NCBI RefSeq assembly: GCF_001658005.1
Contig: NZ_CP015989.1
Coordinates: forward strand, 62,001-126,000
Reading direction: 5' to 3'
From: Sphingobium sp. EP60837
Lineage (GTDB): Bacteria > Pseudomonadota > Alphaproteobacteria > Sphingomonadales > Sphingomonadaceae
DNA: 64,000 nt
Part shown: one piece after another, positions 18,617 to 26,727 of the stretch
Position numbering within the stretch: position 1 is the stretch's first letter
How the letters are laid out: the number at the start of each line of letters is the position of its first letter
Program-made: the position numbers and the translations under genes
The notes under the pieces: generated by a model
What the model was told of the DNA's origin: nothing
The model's input: the letters and a program-made list of their open reading frames with translations, nothing else
The model's database searches: none

Positions 18617-19264
18617 TCAGGAACACAGTGCAGCGACAATCTGGTCCTCTCCCCAGTATGGATCGATGAAGGGACATTCGTAGCTCGGCCCCACATGGTC
18701 GACTTTTGCAGAGTGGAAGAAGGCACGGGCTGCTTCATGGAGGTCCTCCGGAATTATCAGAAACGCCGGATCCGACTCCGAGAACTCGAGATCGCCGACA
18801 TGCCGCCATTCCCGCTCCCATTCGTAGAGGTACTGCAAGTTGCCATAAGTGCCCGGCAAATCCACGAAAGGCGCAATGTCCCAGACGGACGCGTTCGGGT
18901 CATACACCGCCGCATTCACCATCGCCTTGATCGCCTGCGCGTGGGGCGTGTCCTTGTAGGCGTAGAGGATTGGACCGCCACCACGCTCGACGATGAACTC
19001 CTTCCGGAAGCCGATCCCGTGCGGACCTCGGACGTCCGCCAACCGCTTCAGATGGTGAAGCGGCACCTCACTGAAGCACACAGACCTGCGCGCGGGAGCG
19101 AGCTTGCGCCCGGCGCCGAAGGCCTTCGCAGCGACGATGCGCCGGTCGTAAAGGATCGAGATCGCATTGTCGTACGCGGTCCTCGGCGGTTCAGCCTTCG
19201 CGAAGTGCACCACGTATTTCGACATGTCCTTCCATGAGGGGGCGATGTTTCCGATTAGCGTCAT
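18617..19264 (-). CDS. AbiGi-like protein (CFSE-motif family), tentative
   Basis: 215 aa. I chose ATG 19264 because GAGGGCGAG lies just upstream on the minus strand and this removes a long overlap with the helicase gene. Conserved-looking blocks are YVVHFAK, YDNAISILYDRRIVAAKAFG, VCFSEVPLHHLKRLADVRG, GIGFRKEFI and WEREWRHVGDLEF. From memory this resembles proteins labelled AbiGi-like abortive-infection antitoxins, but that link is weak. It sits 13 nt after the helicase stop and 9 nt before the 641-aa gene, inside one operon. No catalytic motif is evident. Confidence 0.55.
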   Translation of the reverse strand: MTLIGNIAPSWKDMSKYVVHFAKAEPPRTAYDNAISILYDRRIVAAKAFGAGRKLAPARRSVCFSEVPLHHLKRLADVRGPHGIGFRKEFIVERGGGPILYAYKDTPHAQAIKAMVNAAVYDPNASVWDIAPFVDLPGTYGNLQYLYEWEREWRHVGDLEFSESDPAFLIIPEDLHEAARAFFHSAKVDHVGPSYECPFIDPYWGEDQIVAALCS

Positions 19265-19277
19265 ATCTCGCCCTCGA

Positions 19278-21002
19278 TCAGACGACGTCATGTCGCTGCG
19301 TCGTGCAGCCATGAGTGGAGAGGAGCGCCTCCAGTTTGGGTGCCGAATTCTTCGGAACCGCAATGACCAGCAGCCGCTTCGCCCTTGACGCCGCCACATA
19401 GATCTTCCGGGCATCCTCAGCATCGTCCGGTGTCCCCGCTCCCGTCTCGAGGTGTGCGAGTATCTTGCTGGTCTTGTTGCTCGTCATGACCACGCACACC
19501 GCCGCGAACTCCAACCCCTTCGCCGAGTGGATCGTGCGCGCGGGATGCGAATCCAGCGGCGGGCTGGCCAGCGCCGCCTCAAGGTCGGAGGTCGATCGCA
19601 GGCGCTGCCCGATGGTTACGGAAGACACGAGACCGGGGTCTAGAACGGCGCGAGCCCTCACGAGCCACGTTTCGGCAGTCATGCCAGGGACGAACTTCAA
19701 CTGCGATGCGATCTCGATGATCCCGGGCCGCCACGTTGCATCGTCTGCCTCAGTGCCGGAAACGTGCCGATGGTATTCTCCAGGTGCCTGGATGTGACCC
19801 TGTACCTGGAGGACAGCGCGGTGGAGGGCGACGAGTGCCTCCCGCCGGTTGCCGAGGCCGAAGGAGAAGTGGAAGTCGGTGACGGCCCGGGCGAGAATCA
19901 GCGTCATGTGCGCCGACTCCTTCGGCGCCGGATGCCCGATTGCCTTGCCTGCGGTGGGAAGCCGCGACGCGAGAATAGGCGCGTCCGCATGCGGGATCTC
20001 CAACGAGCCCGCCAACTCCCCGAACTTCGTACCGATCGCCGCAGGCACCGACGTCCCACCGTATGCGATCACATGGACGGGCGTCGTGTCGCCCTTCAGA
20101 TGCCCCAAGGCCTGATCGACTGCAGACCGGGCGGCCGGCGGTCTCAAGGCGACGATGGCGGAGCAGATCGCAGGGGTCGACCGGAAGTTGCCGCTCATCG
20201 GAAGGCGCTCGGTCTTACCGAACCGTTCGGCGAACCTATGGAGCTCGTCCGTTACGCCACCCCTAAATTTGTAGATCGACTGGTTAGGGTCGCAAATTAC
20301 CTTCACGCTCAGCTCGGAATCGCGGAGCCACTGGACGATTTCGAGATCGGCCGGGTTGCAGTCCTGCGCCTCGTCAACGACGATCTCGCGAAACCGCGCG
20401 GCCAGCGCCCTCCCGAGCCTCTGCGCGAACTGCCTGTCAGCTAGCCGAACACGTACGCTCGCCCGCACATCCTCGAAGTCGACATGCCCCTTGGTGCGGG
20501 CAGCGGCCAGCATGGCTAGTGCTCGGGCTTGGTGCCTGGCGGGATCCCGATCGAACCGAAATTCGGTTGCAACAGCCGGGTCCATTGCGCCCGTTTTCCT
20601 ATCGAACCCCCGGAGCGGGATGGCCTGCATCGTTTCATGCGGCTGCACTGGCCATTTCGCCTTGTCCGGAATTAGCCGGGGCATCTCACTGCACCCGTCG
20701 ATCCCGAACGGCGCGACGAAGAACTGCCAGAGAAAGCGGTCGAAGGTACCAATGAAGCTGGGGAAGAGCTGGGCCGGAAGCACACCGAAGCTCCGCAGAC
20801 GCGCCTCCAGCTCATCGACGGCTGCGTTGGTGAAAGAGAGAAACGCAACGCCACGACGATCGCTGCGATCGGCCAGCAGAAGTCGTGCGCGTTCGACAAG
20901 CGTCCGAGTCTTCCCTGCTCCAGGACACGCGGTGACGAACGCGCAGCCATCGTGAACTACGACCGCCTCCTGCTCGAGCGTCGGCCTGTAGGCCGCCGTC
21001 AC
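19278..21002 (-). CDS. UvrD/Rep-like superfamily 1 helicase (Gabija GajB-like)
   Basis: 574 aa, GTG start overlapping the upstream TGA (GTGA). SF1A helicase motifs are in order: motif I ACPGAGKTRT (about 25-34), Ia SFTNAAVDEL, II IVVDEAQDCNP, III VICDPNQSIYKFRGG, IV SGNFRST, V TIHSAKGLEFAAV and VI YVAASRAKRLLV. It is shorter than housekeeping UvrD (about 720 aa), like GajB of Gabija systems. It directly follows and overlaps an OLD-family nuclease gene, which is the Gabija arrangement (nuclease then helicase). In Gabija the helicase partner assembles on the nuclease tetramer and contributes to anti-phage DNA degradation or NTP sensing. Confidence 0.8.
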   Translation of the reverse strand: MTAAYRPTLEQEAVVVHDGCAFVTACPGAGKTRTLVERARLLLADRSDRRGVAFLSFTNAAVDELEARLRSFGVLPAQLFPSFIGTFDRFLWQFFVAPFGIDGCSEMPRLIPDKAKWPVQPHETMQAIPLRGFDRKTGAMDPAVATEFRFDRDPARHQARALAMLAAARTKGHVDFEDVRASVRVRLADRQFAQRLGRALAARFREIVVDEAQDCNPADLEIVQWLRDSELSVKVICDPNQSIYKFRGGVTDELHRFAERFGKTERLPMSGNFRSTPAICSAIVALRPPAARSAVDQALGHLKGDTTPVHVIAYGGTSVPAAIGTKFGELAGSLEIPHADAPILASRLPTAGKAIGHPAPKESAHMTLILARAVTDFHFSFGLGNRREALVALHRAVLQVQGHIQAPGEYHRHVSGTEADDATWRPGIIEIASQLKFVPGMTAETWLVRARAVLDPGLVSSVTIGQRLRSTSDLEAALASPPLDSHPARTIHSAKGLEFAAVCVVMTSNKTSKILAHLETGAGTPDDAEDARKIYVAASRAKRLLVIAVPKNSAPKLEALLSTHGCTTQRHDVV

Positions 21003-23002
21003 GTACCGACCAACTGCTCAATGGCGCGGGCGATGTAGGCCGGCACCTTCAGCTCCTCGCCATCCTCGATCCGGCGAGCGAGAATCTGAGCGAAGTCGCC
21101 CTTGCGCGCGCTCTTGAATACCTTGTTGATCGCTTTGGCGCGCTCGTCTCCCTCTTTCTTGAGGGCATTGCGCCACTTGGTCTTCGATCGCGGATGCAGT
21201 TCCAGGTAGGCCTTCCCGAGTAGATCGGCGTTTCCAACCTCTATCAGTTCGGATTCGAGTGAGTAGGTGCTCGTGATTGCAGCGAAATAGTCGGTTGCGC
21301 CCAGCTCACCGACCAGCCGATCCAGCGCGAGCTTTCGCCGCTCGCCGGGTATAAGTCCGTCGTCCACCACCTCTTCTTCTGGTGCCGCGCACGTGTCGTC
21401 GCTGCTCTGCTCGGTTTCGTCTGGCGATGCATCCCTAGTCTCCGCTTCGCCATCGTTCGCCGTGTCCTCCTCATCCTCGTCCTCGTATTTCGTGCCCTTG
21501 TCGCCATCGGTCATGACCACGACCCGATCGGCAATGCGCGCTCCATCGACCTCGGTTAGGAGAAGAGACACATAGGGAGCGAAATCGACCCCATCGATTG
21601 GGATGAAGACGGCGGATCGGAAGAGTCGAAGCTTATCCTTCTGTCCCTTGAGAACGTGGTGCTTGGCGATTGCTGGAAGCAGGAGCGCCTCTGCGATCCC
21701 TTCGACCAACAGCGCCCTCCCGCCGAACAACAGCGCCGCCTTCGTCACGTCGAGGTACCGATCGACCTTCCTGCGATCCAACGGCTTCAGCGCCATTCTG
21801 GCAAGCGGCAGGCATCTCGTGGAACGGCGCGGCGAAGCTGCGGAGATCGCCTCTGCGACGGACTCCACCGCCGATTCGTTCCCCGCCCCCGATTCCGAGG
21901 TCAGCACCTCTTCGATCAGGCTGGCGTCGAGCGTAGCCGGCTTCGGATGCTCATCCCTCTCACCCGTTCCGACCGACGCGATCACGGACTTGAAGACGAC
22001 CAGCCGGTCGCTGCTGACCCATGCCGACAGGTTCGGCGAATGCGTGGCGACAACCACCTGCAGCTCGCCGGCCGGCCCGTGATCGGTGGGTGGAGCATTC
22101 CGGGACTGTTCGGCCTGATCGCGCAGAAAAGACAGCACCGCCGCCTGCAGCTGGGGATGCAGGTGCGCTTCCGGCTCCTCGACCAGGAAGAGGGTCAAAT
22201 CGGTGTTCCGAACCTTCTCCAACTCGACGGCTATGATCGCCATGAACAGCAGGTTCGCGTAGCCGTGCCCGGAGTAGCGAAGGTCCTCGGGATCGATGCC
22301 GTGGTCCGCCAATTTGAACCGAAGGTCCCGGGCTATGTCGATCAGGGCCTCGTCGGAGGCAAAGCCCAGCGTCGCAGCCTGCTTCCGCACACCACCCGTC
22401 AATGCGGTCAGCCCCTTCCCCACAGCATCTTCGACCTTCATCAGCACATCGTGCCGGCTCTTACGGCCAAGTTCCCTGGCTAGGTCCGTTGCACTCGTAC
22501 CTTCCAGAAAGTGGTTGAGCAGCGCCATGATGCGCGTCGGATTCCCAGATGCGAGCGACCGCTTCGCGTCCCGTAGAGTCGGTAGATAGACATGACGAAC
22601 CATGTCGCGGCAATTCGGCTCCGCAATATTGCCATCCCTGCCCGCCCACAGATGCGGCCTCGCCCCGCCGGTGGTCGCATCATAGCGCAAGCCGAAGCAA
22701 GCCCTCGTCAGGCTTGCGTCGGTGGCAGCCGAAATCAGTCGTCCCTGCTGTCCGGCGGAGAGTCCGGCGAAGTGCGCCTCCAATTCAAACTGGGCCGTGC
22801 CGCATTGGAAGCGCACGTCGGTCGGCTCGCAATATATCTCGCGGCGTCCACCAAGCGGCGCGGTCAGCAGCCGGATCGCATCGATCGCGTTGCTCTTGCC
22901 ACCGTTGTTCTCTCCCACAAAGACTGTCAGATCGCTCTGCAGCTCAAGTCGCGCTTCGTCGAACGATCGGAAGTTACCCAGCCTGACACTCTGAAGATAC
23001 AT
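20999..23002 (-). CDS. OLD-family ATPase-TOPRIM nuclease (Gabija GajA-like)
   Basis: 667 aa from ATG 23002. The N-terminal ABC ATPase domain has Walker A FVGENNGGKSNAIDAI (28-43), a signature-like YSGHGYANLLFMAII, Walker B LFLVEEPEAHLHPQ and switch VVATHSPNLSAW. The C-terminal TOPRIM nuclease domain has GRALLVEGIAEALLLPAIA (acidic E) and DRVVVMTDGDKG (DxD). Between the TOPRIM strands is an unusual run of about 45 mostly acidic residues (about 505-550, with EDEDEED and APEEEVVDD). Class 2 OLD proteins are coded next to UvrD-like helicases, exactly as here. The gene heads a four-gene operon. Confidence 0.82.
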   Translation of the reverse strand: MYLQSVRLGNFRSFDEARLELQSDLTVFVGENNGGKSNAIDAIRLLTAPLGGRREIYCEPTDVRFQCGTAQFELEAHFAGLSAGQQGRLISAATDASLTRACFGLRYDATTGGARPHLWAGRDGNIAEPNCRDMVRHVYLPTLRDAKRSLASGNPTRIMALLNHFLEGTSATDLARELGRKSRHDVLMKVEDAVGKGLTALTGGVRKQAATLGFASDEALIDIARDLRFKLADHGIDPEDLRYSGHGYANLLFMAIIAVELEKVRNTDLTLFLVEEPEAHLHPQLQAAVLSFLRDQAEQSRNAPPTDHGPAGELQVVVATHSPNLSAWVSSDRLVVFKSVIASVGTGERDEHPKPATLDASLIEEVLTSESGAGNESAVESVAEAISAASPRRSTRCLPLARMALKPLDRRKVDRYLDVTKAALLFGGRALLVEGIAEALLLPAIAKHHVLKGQKDKLRLFRSAVFIPIDGVDFAPYVSLLLTEVDGARIADRVVVMTDGDKGTKYEDEDEEDTANDGEAETRDASPDETEQSSDDTCAAPEEEVVDDGLIPGERRKLALDRLVGELGATDYFAAITSTYSLESELIEVGNADLLGKAYLELHPRSKTKWRNALKKEGDERAKAINKVFKSARKGDFAQILARRIEDGEELKVPAYIARAIEQLVGT

Positions 23003-23157
23003 CGAGCCCCCTTCTCCTCCGGCGACAGCATAGTGGAAGCCAATAAGGGCAGCGAGGGTAATAAGGAGCCAAATTCAGATAAATCGCGATTTATTGTTCC
23101 ACAGTTTTACGACATCATCTTCGCGTTGAGCAGACTGATGCGGGCACGGGCGGTGAA
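23003..23157. promoter_or_regulatory. Divergent promoter region of the two defence operons
   Basis: 155 bp separate the minus-strand OLD/helicase operon from the plus-strand three-gene cassette. It contains an AT-rich stretch at about 23065-23105 (AAATTCAGATAAATCGCG) unlike the flanking GC-rich coding DNA. I cannot assign exact -35/-10 boxes. Confidence 0.35.
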
Positions 23158-23596
23158 ATGGACGACAAGGAACTGACGCGTGTCTGGAACCAGCATGAAA
23201 TCCCGGTGATCGTCCGCCGGACGGGCAAGGGCCAGCTACTACGCATGCGCCTGCCATACGCGGACAGCAACCGCACCTGGCTTCAGGACGGCCGCCGCAT
23301 CTCCCCGACATGGATCGCCTCGAAGCGCTATTGGGAGATTCCGAAGGCCTGGTTCAACGACGTCGTGGAGCGCGCGCTTAGGACCTACGAGCAGATCTAC
23401 GTGATCCAACCCTATCGGGAGCAGGAGAAGTGTTCGCCCGCGTGCCTCAACGCTTCCTCAGTGCTCATGCATGGGAGGGAATCATGGCGCCGGAAACGAC
23501 GGGAGCTGGTTCGAAATCTCCGAGACCTTCGCCACGCGCTGGGGCGATCAGATGCTCGCCTGCAGGCTAATGAAGATACGGCATGGATCAGACTGA
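23158..23596 (+). pseudogene. Small conserved cassette gene, apparently frameshifted
   Basis: From ATG 23158 the frame encodes blocks I recognise from a widespread family of unknown function: PVIVRRTGKGQLLRMRLPY, TWIASKRYWEIPKAWFND and YVIQPYREQEKCSPAC. After codon 23458-23460 the family-like sequence continues in the +1 frame from 23462: CSCMGGNHGAGNDGSWFEI, then SETFATRWGDQMLACRLM, ending at TGA 23594-23596. If the original frame is kept, it reads basic nonsense-like sequence to 23601. The simplest reading is a small deletion near 23455-23462. A sequencing error or programmed shift cannot be excluded. It is the first gene of a three-gene cassette. Confidence 0.65.
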
Positions 23597-23620
23597 ATTG
23601 AGCCCGGGAGGAAGGCGAAG

Positions 23621-24607
23621 ATGCTGGAGTTGATCGACCTGATCGAGAGATCGAGTGCGACGATCCATGCGGACCTACGAGTCTGGTTCGGCGAATACTC
23701 GGCCGCCGCGTCGTGGAGCGTGGTATCGGATTTCAGCGTGGGCGACTCGGGCAAGCAGAACGACGCCTACTCTTTCGTCATTATCCTCAAGCACGACACC
23801 GACGAAAACATCGCGTCCTACATTGCGGCCACCTCGCCGAGCGACCTGAAAGCCTCCCGCACGCCACCTAGGGGTCTGCTCGACTATCTCTGCTGCCCCG
23901 TGACCTTCAGCCTCAGCTTCGTCGTCTCACGCGAAAGCGCCAGTCTGCGCGCAGCCATCACTCAGGAAGCCATGTCGTCGATCGTCGCTTCACTCCGGGA
24001 GATCGTCGCCGAATGGACGGCGGCCGAGCCACCGAACGCCGAGTATTACGGCCAGCTCGATCGCCGCCTGCGGTTGCTTGAATCGGAACTCGCCCGGAAG
24101 CAGCCTTCGCTCAACCTACTCCGACGGATATTTCTCGTAGCGTCATTCGCGGCTGTCGTTCTCGGCATGCTCAACGATGCGAAATCGCCGATCAACATTC
24201 GTTGGATCAGCGACCGGGACGCCATGTTCGATCGACACGAAGGCGTGGCTTTCGACCTCGCCTGGTTACTATTTCAGTTCATGAGGCGACGCCGGGGCGG
24301 CGTCATCGATCTACGTCGCCCGCAGATCACGTTCGCAACACCTGGCATGGACGGCAAGACGGAATACGCCGAGTTCGTGAGGATGCCCGACTTTCTTGCC
24401 GGAACGCTCGCGGACATCAAGCTCCCGCAACTGATGTTCACACACCGCAAGTTCCCGACGATCTTCAACCGCGTGCTGGTCAACTCCCCGAACAACGCGG
24501 TCGTGGAGCTACTGGCCGACGAAGAGCGGGTCACTTCGCGCCGGATCGGGTTTGGCAATCGCCTCGCGGAGGACGTCGCGACGGCACGGAAGGCCAGCGA
24601 GACATGA
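23621..24607 (+). CDS. Unknown 328-aa protein of a HEPN cassette
   Basis: I do not recognise the family. ATG 23621 is preceded by GGGAGGAAG. The first half looks alpha/beta with no obvious catalytic motif. A hydrophobic stretch near residues 167-184 (RRIFLVASFAAVVLGML) could be one membrane helix or a buried core helix. The rest is polar. The stop overlaps the ATG of the next gene (ATGA), so it is coupled to a HEPN-like protein. It also follows the frameshifted small gene by 24 bp. The pairing with a HEPN protein suggests a toxin-antitoxin or defence role, by inference only. Confidence 0.6.
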   Translation: MLELIDLIERSSATIHADLRVWFGEYSAAASWSVVSDFSVGDSGKQNDAYSFVIILKHDTDENIASYIAATSPSDLKASRTPPRGLLDYLCCPVTFSLSFVVSRESASLRAAITQEAMSSIVASLREIVAEWTAAEPPNAEYYGQLDRRLRLLESELARKQPSLNLLRRIFLVASFAAVVLGMLNDAKSPINIRWISDRDAMFDRHEGVAFDLAWLLFQFMRRRRGGVIDLRRPQITFATPGMDGKTEYAEFVRMPDFLAGTLADIKLPQLMFTHRKFPTIFNRVLVNSPNNAVVELLADEERVTSRRIGFGNRLAEDVATARKASET

Positions 24608-25101
24608 GTGAGAAATGGCTGGAGGAGAAGGTGCCGGGCTACGCTGCGCTACCAGGCCCTGACCGCGACGCGATCAAAGCCTTCGCCCTCCTATGGAGCC
24701 TATTCGAATCCAAGTTAATGGGGAACGATGCCAACGCCCGCAAGATCGCGCAGGCGGTTGAGCGGTGGGAAGCGGAAGGTGTGCTCTGCGCCGAACTCTA
24801 CGATGCCGAGGTCGCCTATTTCCGGGAACGCTATTTCCAGAACGGGGAGTTCACGTTCCGCTTCGATAATCTGCAACTGCGGAGGCAGGACATGCCTGAA
24901 CTCGTCGCGGCATGCATCAGGGGGGACGCCGGCTCTCCCCGCGATCATGTCCTGATCGCCTTGATCATCGTGTGGCGGTACCGTAACAACCTCTTCCACG
25001 GCGAGAAATGGGCTTACGAACTGCAAGGTCAACTCGCCAATTTTAGCTGCGCCAACGCAGTGCTGATGAGAGTCTTGGAGCGTCACGCTGGTTTTGGTTG
25101 A
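24604..25101 (+). CDS. HEPN-like protein with RNNLFH motif
   Basis: 165 aa from ATG 24604, overlapping the upstream stop. It is mostly helical. The motif WRYRNNLFHGEKW near residues 129-141 is an R-x4-H arrangement, matching the Rx4-6H signature of HEPN ribonucleases, in which Arg and His form the active site at a dimer interface. HEPN proteins are common effectors of abortive infection and toxin-antitoxin modules. No nucleotidyltransferase partner (MNT) is encoded beside it, so if it is a toxin its control would come from the unknown 328-aa protein or the small broken gene. Confidence 0.6.
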   Translation: MSEKWLEEKVPGYAALPGPDRDAIKAFALLWSLFESKLMGNDANARKIAQAVERWEAEGVLCAELYDAEVAYFRERYFQNGEFTFRFDNLQLRRQDMPELVAACIRGDAGSPRDHVLIALIIVWRYRNNLFHGEKWAYELQGQLANFSCANAVLMRVLERHAGFG

Positions 25102-25426
25102 GAAGGACAGCCCCCCTGCCGCAGCAGGCCCGAACCACGCCATGCCATTGAACTTAATCGTCGTTTAGATCGGCGCAGTGTTGTGCAAATCGCCCTTCTG
25201 CAAACTCGCGCGCCCCTCCTCATCAGGCGCAACTCTAATGCTCAAAGACAGTTCAGCCAGCTGTAAAGCTTCGGGCACCGCAAATGATGGGAAATGGGCC
25301 ATTCTTAATCAGGTCCGATTTCCACCGAGCATGTCAGTCGCGGCGACATAAGCAGACGTCGTCGGTCGGGCGCAGCGCCAGGGGGGGCTTGATTACCGTA
25401 ACTAGGGCGCATAGCCGACGGGCGGG
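25102..25426. other. Intergenic stretch with no gene recognised
   Basis: Between the HEPN-like gene and the transfer genes. I see no supported frame, repeat or hairpin. It probably is the right edge of the inserted defence island. Confidence 0.4.
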
Positions 25427-25588
25427 TTAAGCGACACGAATGGCAGCTTCCTTATTAAAGCTGACGATCACATCTACGACGCTGTATGTCTTGTGTTGGT
25501 CGACAACTGCCTCGCAATAGGCTTGTCGCCCGCGCAAATTATTATCCCGCCAGAACTTGCTGCCTTCGCCTCGCCATCTGTTCGCCAT
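25427..25588 (-). CDS. Possible 53-aa protein after the relaxase
   Basis: Eight bp after the relaxase stop an ATG at 25588 opens a 53-codon frame (starts MANRWRGEGSKFWRDNN, ends FNKEAAIRVA). The frame is short and lacks a clear ribosome-binding site, and I recognise no family. It could be a small coupled protein, a remnant of a longer gene, or chance. Confidence 0.25.
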   Translation of the reverse strand: MANRWRGEGSKFWRDNNLRGRQAYCEAVVDQHKTYSVVDVIVSFNKEAAIRVA

Positions 25589-25596
25589 GGCATTTG

Positions 25597-26727
25597 CTAA
25601 CGCTCGCGATCCCGTGGCTTACGGGTACCCCGATCAATGTCAGGTCGTTGCGCCCCTTCGCCCTTCTTTTCTCGACTGCGAAGATCCGCTGCTTTCCGAT
25701 CGGCGATCATGATTTCCCGCGCCCGCTCCAATCGCCGAGACACCGCTGCCGGCATATCGGCCACGAACCCTGCGATATCCTCAGCCAGCGCGCGATCCTC
25801 GTCTTTCCCAGTCGCCGCCAGCGCGGCTGCGGCATCTGCGTAAGCGCCCCGGATCTGCTTCTGTCGGCCCAGCGCCAGCACATCTTCCACCCGACGCTCC
25901 GGGTTCTGTGACCGTGCGAACGCCTGCGCGCGCTCTTCGATCAGCCGGTTGAGATCCAACTCCCTCCCCTGCCCCGCTGTCCGCGCCTCCAGATGGTGCG
26001 CCGGCGAACGCACCCGCTTCTGGACATGGCCGCGCGCGCGGCGCGGCGTCGCTTCGGCGGCGATGCCGCGCTGGCGCAATTCATGGGCGAAGCTCTCGCG
26101 CCAATGATGAAGGTCGGCCTTGCGCGGATTGAACCGCATCCCGTCCGCACCTTGGGTCGCAACCGTCAAATGGACATGGGGGTGGGCGGTGTCGGTGTGG
26201 AGCGCCACCATATAGCTGAACTGCCCCTCGAACTCGACGCGCGCGAACGCCTGGACGGCGTCATGGATGGTCGCGGCATCGGTCGTACCGCCGGGCATCG
26301 ACAACACCATCGACATCGAGGTCGGGCGGTCCTTACCATAAGGGTTCATAGCCTGATCGAGCATGTCCCAATCGTCCGCGATCGCCCTCAGGCGCTTTTC
26401 GTCGGTGATAATCTCGCCCTCGCTGCTGCGGATTTCGAGCTTCCCGTGCCGCGAGATGTAACCGAAATGCTCAGCAAGATGCCTGGCGCCACGCTGTTTG
26501 CCCGAGATCTTGACCATGACCTCGGGGGCCTTGCGCACGATCCGCTCGAGCTTGGCCCGCGCCTCGGCCGCCGACAGCGCCGGCGCGGCATTGCTCCCGC
26601 CCCTGCCCTTGCCGCCCGAACGGATCCGCAGCGTGCCCCCGCGCAGGGTGCGCTTGCCCCCGGTCGGCGGTCGCCACGCTTCCATCAAACTGGGGAGCGG
26701 CAGGACACCGTCGTCATCCTCATTCAT
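25597..26727 (-). CDS. MobA/VirD2-type conjugative relaxase
   Basis: 376 aa from ATG 26727, overlapping the MobC-like gene by 8 bp. The relaxase domain starts near residue 70 with VMVKISGKQRGARHLAEHFG followed by YISRHGKLE, whose Tyr is a candidate nicking residue. The metal-binding histidine motif is HTDTAHPHVHLTVATQ, with HPHVH as the HxH triad. The C-terminus is basic. It should nick oriT, stay attached to the 5' end and be exported by VirD4/VirB. The C-terminal charged segment is the likely secretion signal. Length is short compared with multidomain TraI relaxases. Confidence 0.85.
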   Translation of the reverse strand: MNEDDDGVLPLPSLMEAWRPPTGGKRTLRGGTLRIRSGGKGRGGSNAAPALSAAEARAKLERIVRKAPEVMVKISGKQRGARHLAEHFGYISRHGKLEIRSSEGEIITDEKRLRAIADDWDMLDQAMNPYGKDRPTSMSMVLSMPGGTTDAATIHDAVQAFARVEFEGQFSYMVALHTDTAHPHVHLTVATQGADGMRFNPRKADLHHWRESFAHELRQRGIAAEATPRRARGHVQKRVRSPAHHLEARTAGQGRELDLNRLIEERAQAFARSQNPERRVEDVLALGRQKQIRGAYADAAAALAATGKDEDRALAEDIAGFVADMPAAVSRRLERAREIMIADRKAADLRSREKKGEGAQRPDIDRGTRKPRDRER

